From assembly GCF_000003605.2 (NCBI RefSeq), contig NW_003109083.1, positions 199,371 to 211,145 on the forward strand: 11,775 bases of DNA, written 5' to 3'. Of the stretch, positions 1 to 9,293 are shown piece by piece; the stretch's first letter is position 1, and every line of letters begins with the position of its first letter. The DNA is from Saccoglossus kowalevskii (taxonomy: Eukaryota > Hemichordata > Enteropneusta > Harrimaniidae). The notes beneath the pieces are model-generated. The model did not search any database, was not told where the DNA came from, and worked only from the letters and a program-made list of their open reading frames with translations. The translations under genes were made by a program, and so were the position numbers.

Positions 1-6
1 ATTGGA

Positions 7-347
7 CTTGCGGTTTTCAACAAGAAGTCGAAAATATCACTTTTTACCAAAAATTACAAAAATATTCACCAAAATTAGAGAATTAAAGATATCATTACAA
101 AATGAACAAATCTGAGAGAGGTCCACATGTAGTACCTATATATGTAATATCAAAGCAATTGCACTTGCGGTTTTCAACAAGAAGTCGAAAATATCACTTT
201 TTACTAAAAATGACAAAAATATTCACCAAAATTAGAGAATTGAAGATATCATCATGAAATGAACAAATCTGAGAGAGGTCTACCCAAGGTACATATACAC
301 CAAGTATCAAAGCATTCAGGCTTGTAGTTTTCAAGAAGAAGTCGAAA
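7..347 (+). repeat. 157-bp tandem repeat, about 2.2 copies
   Basis: The unit starts with 'cttgcggttttcaacaagaa' at 7 and again at 164; a variant starting 'cttgtagttttcaag' begins at 321. Both intervals are exactly 157 bp. Units 1 and 2 are nearly identical over their first ~115 bp and more diverged over the last ~40 bp. The third copy stops after about 27 bp, where the element tail begins. An apparent minus-strand reading frame over 194-412 is a by-product of this repeat. Confidence 0.9.
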
Positions 348-397
348 AAGTAAAACATTGACACGGACGACGACGACGGACAATCACTCATATGATG

Positions 398-428
398 AGC
401 TCCGCTCGACAAAGTCGACAGCGGAGCT
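398..428 (+). repeat. Terminal hairpin of the left-end element
   Basis: Arms AGCTCCGC (398-405) and GCGGAGCT (421-428) pair perfectly. Inside them TCGAC and GTCGA pair around an AAA loop, leaving a two-base bulge (CA). A short A-run follows at once. A stem-loop just before the 3' end is typical of Helitron/Helentron-like ends, and similar hairpins close many mollusc short repeats. Confidence 0.8.
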
Positions 429-433
429 AAAAA

Positions 434-1061
<628 letters not shown>

Positions 1062-1923
1062 TCACATCCAACCATTTTTAAAAATGACATCAGTATTTTG
1101 ATAAAAACAAGGTCATTGAAACAAGCTGCTACAGACATGTTCAAATCACTCAAATTTGTGCTTAATAAATTAGCTTAAATTATTAAAAAGGCATTGCGTC
1201 AATTTCCTGTTGAATAAGATAACAAGCTTACAAGCGAGTATGGAGCCCTAACAAATATTGGTGGGACACATAAACATAAGTATACAAATACTAAAGGTAT
1301 ACTGTACATGTATGAACAGAAAGACAAAGTCTCCCATTGTGAACTTCACACTTGGGAATTAAAAACTTGTGTAATCACATTGAGTTAGTTTAGAGGTGAA
1401 GATTATTGAAACCTGGATGACACTGAGCATTGTAGAGTAACGCTGTCCATTACAGAGTTGAACTGTGATGGCGCCAAACTGAATACTGGGGAAGCATATT
1501 TAACACATAAATCAGTTCCATTGTATAACTCATCTTTTCCCTACAGATTTCAATTTAATGTGACAAATGTGTCGGCTGTATATATAGCACAGCCACCACC
1601 AATGGCATGTCTCGGTTCTAATCCCTGAAACTTAACATGTATATTTGTATTCATATCCAATTTCCAATTAAATCCAAACCTATGGCCTATTCAGTGCATG
1701 ATACCAAAAACAATAAAATAATTGCACTAAAAATACCATAGGACAAGATTTATTCTATATCATAATCTCCAGCAATAACATATCACTTAATACTCTTTCT
1801 CCTGTGGTTACACTTTTATTGTGACATTCAAAGAAATCAAATCTCTAATTCAAATTTTGCTTTTGTTGTACCAATAGAAATTCTATTTTAGTAATTATGA
1901 TTTGTGCTGCATATCATTAGCGC

Positions 1924-1941
1924 CTCATGAATATTCATGAG
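1924..1941. repeat. Perfect 18-bp palindrome
   Basis: CTCATGAATATTCATGAG reads the same on both strands. It is followed closely by an A-run (about 1950-1959). It may be the end of a short repeat or chance; no partner element was found. Confidence 0.6.
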
Positions 1942-2114
1942 ATTCTTTAAAAAAAAAAGTAAATGAGTAGAATATTAACAGACGTATCTATCTTTATCCA
2001 TGGGAGATATGTTTTCACACATTGAGCAATGTTCTGTGCTTACTTATATGTCAGCTATTCAAATATAGATGTTATTCTTTACACAGTCTCAACACATTGC
2101 CAACCATACATGTG

Positions 2115-2250
2115 TACTGTAAACTGTATTAATTTCACAGGTTAGTCAAAAACATGAAATGGTGTAGCAGTGAAAATTTCTCTTGGGTGCCAACGACACA
2201 AAGTGTCAGCAAATTTTGCAAATGATGATGATTGTTATCGAATCGTGAAA
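2115..2250 (+). mobile_element. Possible degraded MITE with one recognisable end
   Basis: The segment opens with TACTGTAAACTGTATTAATT, close to the terminal motif of the complete MITEs here (TACTGTAAAAT, and especially TACTGTAAAATCTGTATTA at 9294). The following 100 bp contain 'gaaaattt' and 'aaattttg' around a small GACAC/GTGTC hairpin. I could not find a matching right end, so the right boundary is a guess. Confidence 0.3.
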
Positions 2251-2411
2251 ATGCCTAGTAGAAACAGACAGTGTACTGTATGCACAGTCAAACACTGACA
2301 AAGTGCAGCCCGTTAACAGACATGGAGTTGCGTCTGTGATTCAGCATTTGTATCAGTTTAAACCAATATTTTATTGAAACTATTATTAACACATCATCTA
2401 CATCTACCATA

Positions 2412-2442
2412 AGTATCTTTAGCGATTACAGGCGAGTCAAAA
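2412..2442 (+). repeat. Dispersed repeat fragment, copy 1
   Basis: 'Atctttagcgattacagg' followed by 'cgagtcaaaa' is nearly the same as the stretch at 4746-4777, in the same orientation, with only a few mismatches over about 30 bp. The surrounding DNA is not obviously alike, so these look like small remnants of one element family. Confidence 0.5.
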
Positions 2443-3156
2443 ATATATTGTACCATATTTACCATCTATCTTATTTACTGTTTTAGTAACACACAAGTTT
2501 ACCTAAAAGTAAAAGACAGTTCTATAGCCAAAATAAATCATATTCTAATAATCCATATAATAAATGCATTTTGTATTAAAGGTGTGCTTCTAATATAGTA
2601 TAAATATGAAGAAGAAAGAAAATTTACAATTATTGAAATACTAGTATTTACTATCACTACTAGTGGATTAGACAAACAGAAATATACACACATAAACTCT
2701 GTTCTCAAGGCAAATAACCATGTACCTGTCAAAAATTTAACCAAATTATTATCGATGATGCATTTTCAATTAAAATAAATTTTAAAATGATGAGCTTTGT
2801 ATATAAATGAATAAAACTTCACCAATCTCAATAGCAGTTATAATTGAATTCCCGCAGAAAAAAAACATGGATACTGTCAGGACATTATCAGCTCACATCA
2901 GCCTGTATATGTATCACAGAAACTATGCAGCAGAAGGCAGAATTATAAGTTGGTTCCACTTTAATATTCTGATAAATTTTCTAACAAAACTCATCATAAA
3001 GCAATGACGTACAATGGATTAAAACAGGCTATAAAGGCAATGACGCACAGAAATAAAACTACAAAGTAAAGTACAATTATTATACCGGTAGCATAAGGGC
3101 ACATGTTGAAACATATCATCTAGTAAGTACATGTACGTGAGTATTGTAATTCCCTT

Positions 3157-3178
3157 GGCAGCATGCAGGCAGCATGCA
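3157..3178 (+). repeat. Perfect tandem duplication of 11 bp
   Basis: GGCAGCATGCA occurs twice with no gap. The unit contains the palindrome GCATGC. This is a simple local duplication within the Rap1 intron; no function can be read from it. Confidence 0.8.
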
Positions 3179-3478
3179 CTTAGGTTGAATATTGTGTTTT
3201 TAGAAAAATAACAATTCTAGATCGCCGTGAAACGGCTCCCATGCTAATACCACAGTTACCAGGAAGTCCATGTCATTATCGAAATGGTAGTTTAACATGA
3301 CAAGTTTTGTTGTTATTTGTTTTAGGGTTTTTGAGTAGGTATTCAGACGTCAAGCAGATGACTCACCACCGTATGAAACACCAGTATTTGATTGGAACTA
3401 AAATAACCTATGATAAATCCACTTCAATTTGCTTCAAGTGAGTTTTAATTGCCACATAAGCCATGCATAAAGAATGCA

Positions 3479-3494
3479 TATATATATATATATA
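3479..3494 (+). repeat. (TA)8 microsatellite
   Basis: Eight uninterrupted TA dinucleotides in the Rap1 intron, likely to vary in length between individuals. Confidence 0.9.
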
Positions 3495-3604
3495 AAGCGC
3501 AGAACACTTATACCACTATGATTTATCAACAATGTTTTGTTGAACAGGAGAGCACAAAGCCAGCAGCTATTTTTATGATGGGTAGATGTGATAATGGTAT
3601 ACAG

Positions 3605-3649
3605 TGTATGTATGAAGGTTTGCAAGCATGTATGAAGGTTTGCAAGCGT
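3605..3649 (+). repeat. 20-bp tandem repeat, just over 2 copies
   Basis: The unit 'atgtatgaaggtttgcaagc' is repeated head to tail with a 20-bp period (for example 'tatgaaggtt' at 3611 and 3631). It ends about 20 bp before the MITE at 3671. Confidence 0.85.
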
Positions 3650-3670
3650 GTAGAAGTATTAAAAACCACC

Positions 3671-3873
3671 TACTGTGAAATGCTTTATTTTCACTTGAAA
3701 TTAATTTTCACTGAAGGAATGATTCAGTGAAAATAAAATACAGCAAATATACCTTTTTACCTATATTTTACATTCAACTTGTCAAAAATAAGAGAAAATA
3801 AATTCCATACAAAACACCCAAAATATCTTTTCAGCGGAAATTAATTCCAGCTAAAATTAAGTATTTTACAGTA
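3671..3873 (-). mobile_element. MITE, family 1, full-length copy (203 bp)
   Basis: The ends form a long imperfect terminal inverted repeat. The left arm starts TACTGTGAAATGCTTTATTT and the right arm, read in reverse, starts TACTGTAAAATACTTAATTT. The two stay alignable for about 47 bp with roughly nine differences. The outermost TA on each side fits a TA target duplication, as in Tc1/mariner-type elements. There is no coding capacity. The core at 3802-3819 is the exact reverse complement of 6273-6290, so this copy is inverted relative to the one at 6222. It is the longest of the four copies seen here and lies in the Rap1 intron. Confidence 0.85.
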
Positions 3874-4230
3874 TATTTACCATAAAAAAGCATTATCTGA
3901 GGTTTAAATTTATTAGTAATTGCATCCCTTGTTACTTTTAGCCAAAACAGTAATGACCTTTTATTTATCCTTGAAGTTAAATTAAATTTTAGATGTAATA
4001 ACTACTACAATTAGTAATTAGCAATTCAGATAAGAATTGGAGCAAAATCTTGGTGGTTGTATAGTTTTAGAATCTGTCTAGTGGGCAGCATAACACACTG
4101 CTCTGGTCACTTATGCTCCTTACCAAATTATGAAAATAGATAACATTATTGAGATGGTGATTTTATTTGATGATGAAAACTGAACAAATTGATGAAACAC
4201 TTCAATTGAGAAATTTAAAATGAAACTTAC

Positions 4231-4287
4231 CAGAGCACTTTTGCCAACGCCACCAGAACCGAGGACGACTAGTTTGTATTCGCGCAT
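4231..4287 (-). CDS. Rap1: Rap1 small GTPase, first coding exon (residues 1-19, P-loop)
   Basis: On the minus strand the exon reads MREYKLVVLGSGGVGKSAL, which to my knowledge is the Rap1 N-terminus. Residues 10-17 (GSGGVGKS) form the P-loop (G1/Walker A): Gly12 is the residue whose mutation blocks GAP-stimulated hydrolysis in this family, Lys16 binds the phosphates and Ser17 coordinates Mg2+. Leu6 favours Rap1 over Rap2, which has Val. The start is well fixed: an in-frame TAA lies four codons upstream (4299-4297) and there is no ATG between. The donor CTG|GTAAGT (4231/4230) is phase 0 and joins cleanly to residue Thr20 at 1025. Together the exons give an uninterrupted 42-residue N-terminus. 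The gene appears intact, since both exons have good splice sites and no substitutions at key residues. Confidence 0.97.
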
Positions 4288-4324
4288 AGTTGGCAGTTAG
4301 AGAGTGGAATGGATAAACTGAAAC
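4288..4324 (-). other. Rap1: Rap1 5'UTR part of the start exon, with upstream splice acceptor
   Basis: Just upstream of the start codon the minus strand reads a pyrimidine-rich tract ending 'cttttattacag' (AG at 4326-4325). A good branch-point candidate TTAAC has its A about 20 nt before the junction. This leaves 37 nt of 5'UTR in this exon, so the gene has at least one earlier non-coding exon to the right. A second AG seven bases further in ('gtttcag') could act as an alternative acceptor affecting only the UTR. Confidence 0.8.
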
Positions 4325-6221
4325 CTGTAATAAAAGAAAACAGTTAATCACATATACATGTAATATTAATATTTCACATCTAGTTTTCAGACACAATTAA
4401 GTTCCTATCAATTTTCCATACAATTTTGAATCAAATAAACAGGGAATAATATTGCTTATGGATTATGATAACAAATTTGTGAAAGTAATAAAGAACCGAC
4501 AATGCATCATTGTTGTAGTAAAGAAATGAATTTCCAGGGGTTATTTGATTATAAACAGACTTAGTGATAATGCCTGGTACATGTTAAAATGTACTATTAC
4601 AATGTATATATCATGTATACATGTAGGTCTGTAAGGTATTGGTAACACTGTATTGATCAAGAGTTTTAATAACACATTGTAGATCATGCAAATGAAGGCG
4701 AAGCTGACATCAACAGATACACCTTCATCTCCCCGCAAAAATATTAAGCATCTTTGGCGATTACAGGCTAGTCAAAACACCACTAATTTGTAGCTCAAGG
4801 TGCCGATTTAATGGCAGTATCAAAACTATCACAGTGGCAGCGTTTTCTCTAGTAGGCAGCAGGCGGCTAATTTAGCTGACTGTTCATAACAAACTAAATG
4901 TTTAACCACCTACTTATTCCAAATTTGACCGCATACTTTTTGAACCTCCTATGTGAGCATGTTAATGTGAAATAATTTAATTCAAATTAATGCCAATATT
5001 AAATAGTAATTTAAATCTCTTGCAGCAATCAACACAAAACATACTAGGCAATATAAGATAAAATATCCCATGTATAATTTATAACCATTACAAAGAACAT
5101 CATTCTGGAGAAACTGTTTCATACATTTTCATCGGAAATTGGTAATGCCCGGTTGAGCTATAAAATAGGATGACCTTTGACGACCTTTCTCATCATTAGT
5201 TGCATTTCTAGTATTAAGAGGATTGCGGATTTTATACACTGCTCTTCTACGACCTCTATACACTACAAACTGAATCAGTGTCACTGTGGTTCCCATGGAT
5301 ACCACCAAAACATGATAAATTTCCCTAATTATGTGGGACATAATGCAAGGTATACATAGTCACTCTGCACTAATACCTCATGAGATTGTGATGTGTTTTT
5401 ATCGCAAGCATTCCACGGTCCAACATCCATAGAAGACAGTGCCTTAATTAAGCACCAGCCGACTGGATTTATAGTACAGATAAGTTTCAATTAGCGAAAG
5501 GCAGTTTTTAAAATTTTTGCATTGACATTCAAGATTGGGAAAATTTTGAAATGCCATGAAGTGCCATTGTCCATTAGTTAGTGATCACTGTTAAAATTTC
5601 ACTAGTTGAGAGGGCATCTATCTTTGAGTAAAGTTCAAAGTCCTAGAAATGCATGACATTTTGCAGACTATAGGCAAAATACTGCAATAATAATATTTGA
5701 TAGAAATAACAATGCACAGCCAAAGCTAAACTGAATTTCCATTTTTTGCTTTTTATACAAACACCTTTTTTTGTAAAAAAAAAAGTCAGGTTTTAATTCA
5801 AAGCAATTTAATTATATATTCAAAAAATGCAAAATGCTTTTTTTTTTTCAAATTATGTAACTGCAGTTACACCCCCATGACAATTACTAGAGCCTAGATA
5901 TGCTTGTACATGTAGGACAGCTATGTATGTTAATAATCATGAAATCAATTCACATGCAAATCAAAATAATGCATATGCACATAGGCTACTTGCTTATGCA
6001 AAACACTGATTTCAAAGCTCCTACTTCATCTAAATTTGAGAAAAAATAAAATTTTAATTTAAAATTACATTTTCACAAAATATTTTAAATATTATTGTTG
6101 GATGATCAGGTGTTTTCGTAATGTGGGTACTACACAATACAAGTATTGATGCCAGGCCCAACGATTCAAGTTCATAGATTAATTTTTACTCTAGCCAACA
6201 TAAATTATAACTACAACATGA
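4325..6221. other. 5' intron or upstream DNA of Rap1, no gene seen
   Basis: AT-rich sequence with no exon I can recognise. It holds the second dispersed-repeat fragment (4746-4777), A- and T-runs near 5776 and 5840, and clustered ATGCAAAT/ATGCAT-like words around 5955-6000. Frames open on both strands around 5129-5359 encode no family I know. Confidence 0.6.
4746..4777 (+). repeat. Dispersed repeat fragment, copy 2
   Basis: 'Atctttggcgattacagg' followed by 'ctagtcaaaa' matches 2412-2442 with a few differences and in the same orientation. No inverted ends or target duplications are visible around either copy. Confidence 0.5.
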
Positions 6222-6368
6222 TACTGTAAAATACTTATTAGCTCAAATAAATTTTTGCTGAAAAGACTTTTTGGGTGTTTTGTATGGAATTTGTTTTCAC
6301 TGATTTTTGATGAAGTATCTCTGCAGCGAAAATAAATTCCAAGTGAAAATAAACTTGAAATTACTCTA
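6222..6368 (+). mobile_element. MITE, family 1, internally deleted copy
   Basis: The left end TACTGTAAAATACTTATTAG matches the family terminus. The core 'gggtgttttgtatggaat' (6273-6290) is identical to the inverted core of the 3671-3873 copy. Compared with that copy, about 55-60 bp to the right of the core are missing. The right arm is clear over 'aaattccaagtgaaaataaa' (about 6333-6353), but its last bases are mutated and the boundary near 6368 is approximate. A plus-strand frame starting at 6307 is partly made of this element and is not a gene. Confidence 0.75.
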
Positions 6369-6540
6369 TGATGGGGAACAATTGGCTAAACTAGATGACA
6401 AACAAATACACAGCAGCCATTGTTTCCTATCCCTACCTAAATACTTCATTTTCTACCCTCACATCATCATTAACCTAATTATAAGTAACATAACTAGATT
6501 ACTGTCATTGCTCAAATTTGTATTTTAATTTTATTAGCAG

Positions 6541-6654
6541 TATTTTTTCTACCATTCATGCTGGACAGACAGTTGCCCTAAATACTTCGTCACTTGGGGG
6601 AAGGAGAGTTGTTGGACCATTTCAAGCTTGTTATCAGACTACTTTGTCAGGCAG
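6541..6654 (+). other. Candidate plus-strand exon (unproven)
   Basis: A T-rich tract ending 'ttttattagcag' (AG at 6539-6540) and a strong donor CAG|GTGAGT (6654/6655) bracket 114 bp, exactly 38 codons. Frame 1 is open and would give Tyr-Phe-Phe-Tyr-His-Ser-Cys-Trp and so on, ending Phe-Val-Arg-Gln; frame 2 is also open up to the donor. The residue mix, rich in Cys, Trp and Phe, resembles no domain I know, so a non-coding or antisense transcript exon, or chance, is as likely. It would run opposite to Rap1. Confidence 0.2.
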
Positions 6655-7390
6655 GTGAGTACAGATTGTTCACCCACTTATTGCCAATTAATGCCATACT
6701 TGTGGTGTCATAAATACCAACTTTGAACAATATCAAAGTGAAGGAAATAAAATATGGTAACTAATTAGGCAACTTGTCAAATGATGATCTTGAATTAAAA
6801 TATGTTAAATGTGATTATCATCTTATTTGTATAGCGCTGAACACAATTTCAACACAAGCTTATTTCGTATAAATTTAATAATGATAAGACATAAGTATCC
6901 AACTACAAATTATTTTAATATTGAAAATCACAAATTGGTTAGCCAGCATAACAACAAGTATGTGAATAGACAGGTGCACAGCTGGTCTACTCACAGTGGG
7001 AGAAAGTACAGAGAGCACATGAATAAATTGACATTTTCCACCTGAGTGAGATTTCAATTTTCTGTGAAACGCTACTCTCCAGACTTCCGTAATGAAGAAT
7101 GAGGAGCAACAACCAGTCACACATGCCTTCTATAAATGAAGGCAAAACGTGCAATCTGCAATCTAACCTGTGTATAGTGACCACTTCATTATAGACAGGA
7201 TGTGATATCATTATATCATGGAATGTTTTTTTGATGGATTGCAGACTCACTTAGAATATTTAGTGTAATACATGTACGTGTCCAGTAAATGATGAGATGG
7301 TACTGTTGCAACAACATTAAAATTGTTTTGAGTTGATTAAAATCAAGCAAGTTCGACTTTATAAACAGAAAGCTCTTTATTAAACATTGC
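6655..7390. other. Intergenic or intronic stretch before the minisatellite
   Basis: No gene recognised. Frames at 6827-7045 (plus), 6875-7120 and 6987-7250 (minus) overlap one another and show no conserved motif. The stretch contains fragments related to the minisatellite (7173-7199) and the phrase 'attaaaattgttttgag' (7316-7332), found again with one mismatch at 8761-8777. Confidence 0.5.
7173..7199. repeat. Minisatellite-related fragment in both orientations
   Basis: TATAGTGACCAC (7173-7184) is, apart from one base, the reverse complement of the 'atggtcactata' part of the 69-bp unit. TTATAGACAGG (7189-7199) matches the unit's 'ctatagacagg' directly. The two lie side by side about 200 bp before the array. 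Confidence 0.45.
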
Positions 7391-7835
7391 CGAAAGTATG
7401 GTTACTATAGACAGGTGGTCTTTATACACAGGTTGCTTATAAGTTATGCCTTAGGACAGCCTAAAAATGGTCACTATAGGCAGGTGGTCTTTATACACTG
7501 GTTGCTTATAAGTTATGCCTTGGGACTGCCTAAAAATTGTCACTATAGGCAGGTGGTCTTTATACACAGGTTGCTTACAAGTTATGCCTCAGGACTGCCT
7601 AAAAATGGTCACTATAGACAGGCGGTCTTTATACACAGGTTGCTTATAAGTTATGCCTTAGGACTGCCTAAAAATTGTCACTATAGGCAGGTGGTCTTTA
7701 TACACAGATTGCTCATACATTATGCCTTGGGACTGCCTAAAAATGGTCACTATAGGCAGGTGGTTTTTATACACATATTGCTCATACATTATGCCTTGGG
7801 ACTGCCTAAAAATGGTCACTATAGGCAGGTGGTTT
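7391..7835 (+). repeat. 69-bp minisatellite, about 6.4 copies
   Basis: The unit boundary 'ggtcactatagrcagg' recurs at 7400, 7469, 7538, 7607, 7676, 7745 and 7814, always 69 bp apart. Units differ at few sites. Units 1 and 4 share 'atagac' and 'ccttaggac', while the two starting at 7676 and 7745 share 'gctcatacattatgcc', which suggests duplication in blocks. Within a unit, 'ctataggcaggtggtct' and 'ttatacacaggttgct' look like two copies of a ~17-bp ancestor, so 69 bp may be a fourfold unit. Since 69 is divisible by three, frames stay open through the array on both strands (plus 7415-7837, minus 7658-7858). This periodic 23-residue 'protein' is therefore most likely a repeat artefact. Confidence 0.92.
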
Positions 7836-8482
7836 GACTTTACCGGTAATATGGACAATACACTTTCATGAGGTAGGTTTAAGCGAACTAAGTTTTTGGT
7901 AATTATCAGTACCTTGTAGACTCAGGTTTTTGTGAGAATATAATCACTACAGATGGTTAGTTTTTAAGATATACTAGTAATTTCTTAATACAACTAAGTG
8001 CTAATCAATCTCTTCATAGAAGTAAACAAAAATCAAAAAATACATTGTGCAATGAACATAGCTAATAAAACTTTTCACTTAAATGAATAAGAAGGGTTAC
8101 CAAAAACACAGAATATATATTTTATTTGGCCAAAGTAACAGATACAATGTAAGAAAATATGGTACAGACTGTCACTTTATACATGTATGATTTATTACAG
8201 AGCTATCAAAGATACAGTGTATTGCATAGAATTTGTTTAATGGCTACATATTACAAATGTATTCCTCATTAATATTTAACTAATTGCCATACAATCGATT
8301 CAGATATGATGAGACTATACAGCAGGTGGTCAGCATGCTATAATGTAGACAACTACCTAAATAGAAGAGTAATATAATAAAATGCAAAACATCTAACTGT
8401 AAATCCCATAATTATCAGTTAAAGTAGTGGTGGTCATGACATGGTATGCTCAAACTGTGCATGCAAATACATGTAAAGTACA
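7836..8482. other. Stretch between minisatellite and MITE, nothing recognised
   Basis: AT-rich single-copy-looking DNA. No open frame, RNA gene, inverted repeat or splice-site pair of note was seen. A minus-strand frame starting at 8630 largely derives from the adjacent MITE. Confidence 0.5.
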
Positions 8483-8621
8483 CACTGTAAAACATTTTAT
8501 CTTCTTTTGTATAGAATTTATTTTCATTGATTTCTGACGAGTTAAATGTATAAAAGATATAATATTTGCTGGATTTGATAGCAAAAATTAATTCCAAGTG
8601 AAAATAAAAGATTTTACAGTA
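8483..8621 (+). mobile_element. MITE, family 1, second internally deleted copy
   Basis: The left end CACTGTAAAACATTTTATCT is a mutated family terminus. The right end closes with 'aaaataaaagattttacagt' plus A at 8621, a well-preserved terminus. The core 'cttttgtatagaattt' is present, and beyond it 'gagttaaatgtataaaagat' through 'atatttgctgg' matches the segment missing from the 6222 copy. Here the missing part lies instead between the left end and the core. The two short copies thus carry different deletions of one parent. Confidence 0.75.
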
Positions 8622-8832
8622 GTCAATCAATACAAAATTAGAATAAGCCTCATGACATCAACGCCTTTTTAGGTAAAACTGCTTCAAAAATTTTGCGAAA
8701 AATTATAAATTTTAATTCATATTTTACTTTACAGACATTATTCTGTCTATAGTGGAGCATATTAAAATTGTTATGAGTGTGGGCGAGTATGATTTTTACA
8801 TGCAATCATTAGAATGCAATAAACCTGTGATT

Positions 8833-8950
8833 ACGCTTGAACTTTTAAAACGCACTAGAGATACGAAATGACGTGTACGACATCATCAAAACAGACCCAT
8901 TTGTCAACGTGCAGACACGAGTAATCAATCAACATTGAAGTCGTACGTCA
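8833..8950. promoter_or_regulatory. CpG-clustered patch with an inverted repeat and CRE-like half-sites
   Basis: Nine CpGs fall between 8833 and 8947 in a window where CpG is otherwise rare. TGACGTGTACGAC (8869-8881) and GTCGTACGTCA (8940-8950) form an inverted repeat differing by a two-base insertion, with about 58 bp between. Both arms contain a TGACG/CGTCA half-site of the kind bound by CREB/ATF factors. It could be an enhancer or promoter part upstream of Rap1, or the arms of a tiny mobile element. CpGs continue at lower density to about 9290. Confidence 0.3.
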
Positions 8951-9293
8951 CATGCTTATCACTATATTAGATTAAGATTAGTAAAGTGATAATACACCGC
9001 TTCCTCCTATACAGTATAATTCAACATACAATAATTGTCTTGTACAACTGGGGAGACTTAGAGTTTTTCTAAATCTACCCATCGGCAGTGCCAAATATGA
9101 TCATACCGCAAGTGTGGGCGCCATTACTGGGATATGCCGATGACAATTATGGCATATAAGTTACTGTGCTCCTGGTGATTAAAAAAATAAATCAAAATCT
9201 GAAATTTACATTTTACCTGAAGCGATGTTTTGGTTAGAGGGGGAAAGAAGTAATGTACGTGTACACATAGTTACCTGTGTTACCTACACGTAT

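Larger units (their letters stand above)
1..433 (+). mobile_element. Non-autonomous repeat element, 3' portion (tandem core repeats plus terminal hairpin)
   Basis: Seen: two full 157-bp repeat units and a short third copy, then a GAC-rich stretch (about 364-381), a strong hairpin (398-428) and a short A-run (429-433). No coding capacity is apparent. Known: marine invertebrate genomes, especially molluscs, carry many short non-autonomous elements ending in 'aagaagtcgaaaa', GAC-rich DNA, a hairpin and 'gctaaaaa'. Bivalve pearl/HINE-type (non-autonomous Helitron-like) elements also have tandem cores of roughly this length. Inference: this is the 3' end of such an element. Its left end is outside the window, so the class (Helitron-like or SINE-like) cannot be settled here. 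It lies in the Rap1 intron, antisense to the gene by this orientation. Confidence 0.6.

Noticed and set aside
194-412. 72-codon minus-strand frame
   Set aside because: It runs through the 157-bp repeats and the hairpin tail of the mobile element and has low-complexity content.
2643-2660. Palindrome AAATACTAGTATTT
   Set aside because: Short AT-rich palindromes are expected by chance and nothing nearby gives it meaning.
4202-4396. 64-codon minus-strand frame over the Rap1 start exon
   Set aside because: It runs through both splice sites and is in a different frame from Rap1, so it is a shadow of the real exon.
5129-5341. 70-codon minus-strand frame rich in Arg/Lys
   Set aside because: The composition is somewhat protein-like, but no domain is recognisable, the opposite strand is open too, and there are no convincing splice sites.
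5941-6000. Cluster of ATGCAAAT/ATGCAT-like words
   Set aside because: Such words are common in AT-rich DNA, and here they have no order or TATA partner as at 11254-11342.
6989-6995. GTGAGT on the minus strand as a Rap1 5' exon donor
   Set aside because: The exon side (CCCACT) fits the donor consensus poorly and no upstream exon features support it.
7391-7835. Possible CRISPR-like array
   Set aside because: The units are contiguous tandem copies with no unique spacers, and the DNA is eukaryotic.
7415-7837. 140-codon repetitive open frame
   Set aside because: It lies entirely within the 69-bp minisatellite. The period is divisible by three and the other strand is open too, so the frame needs no selection to exist.
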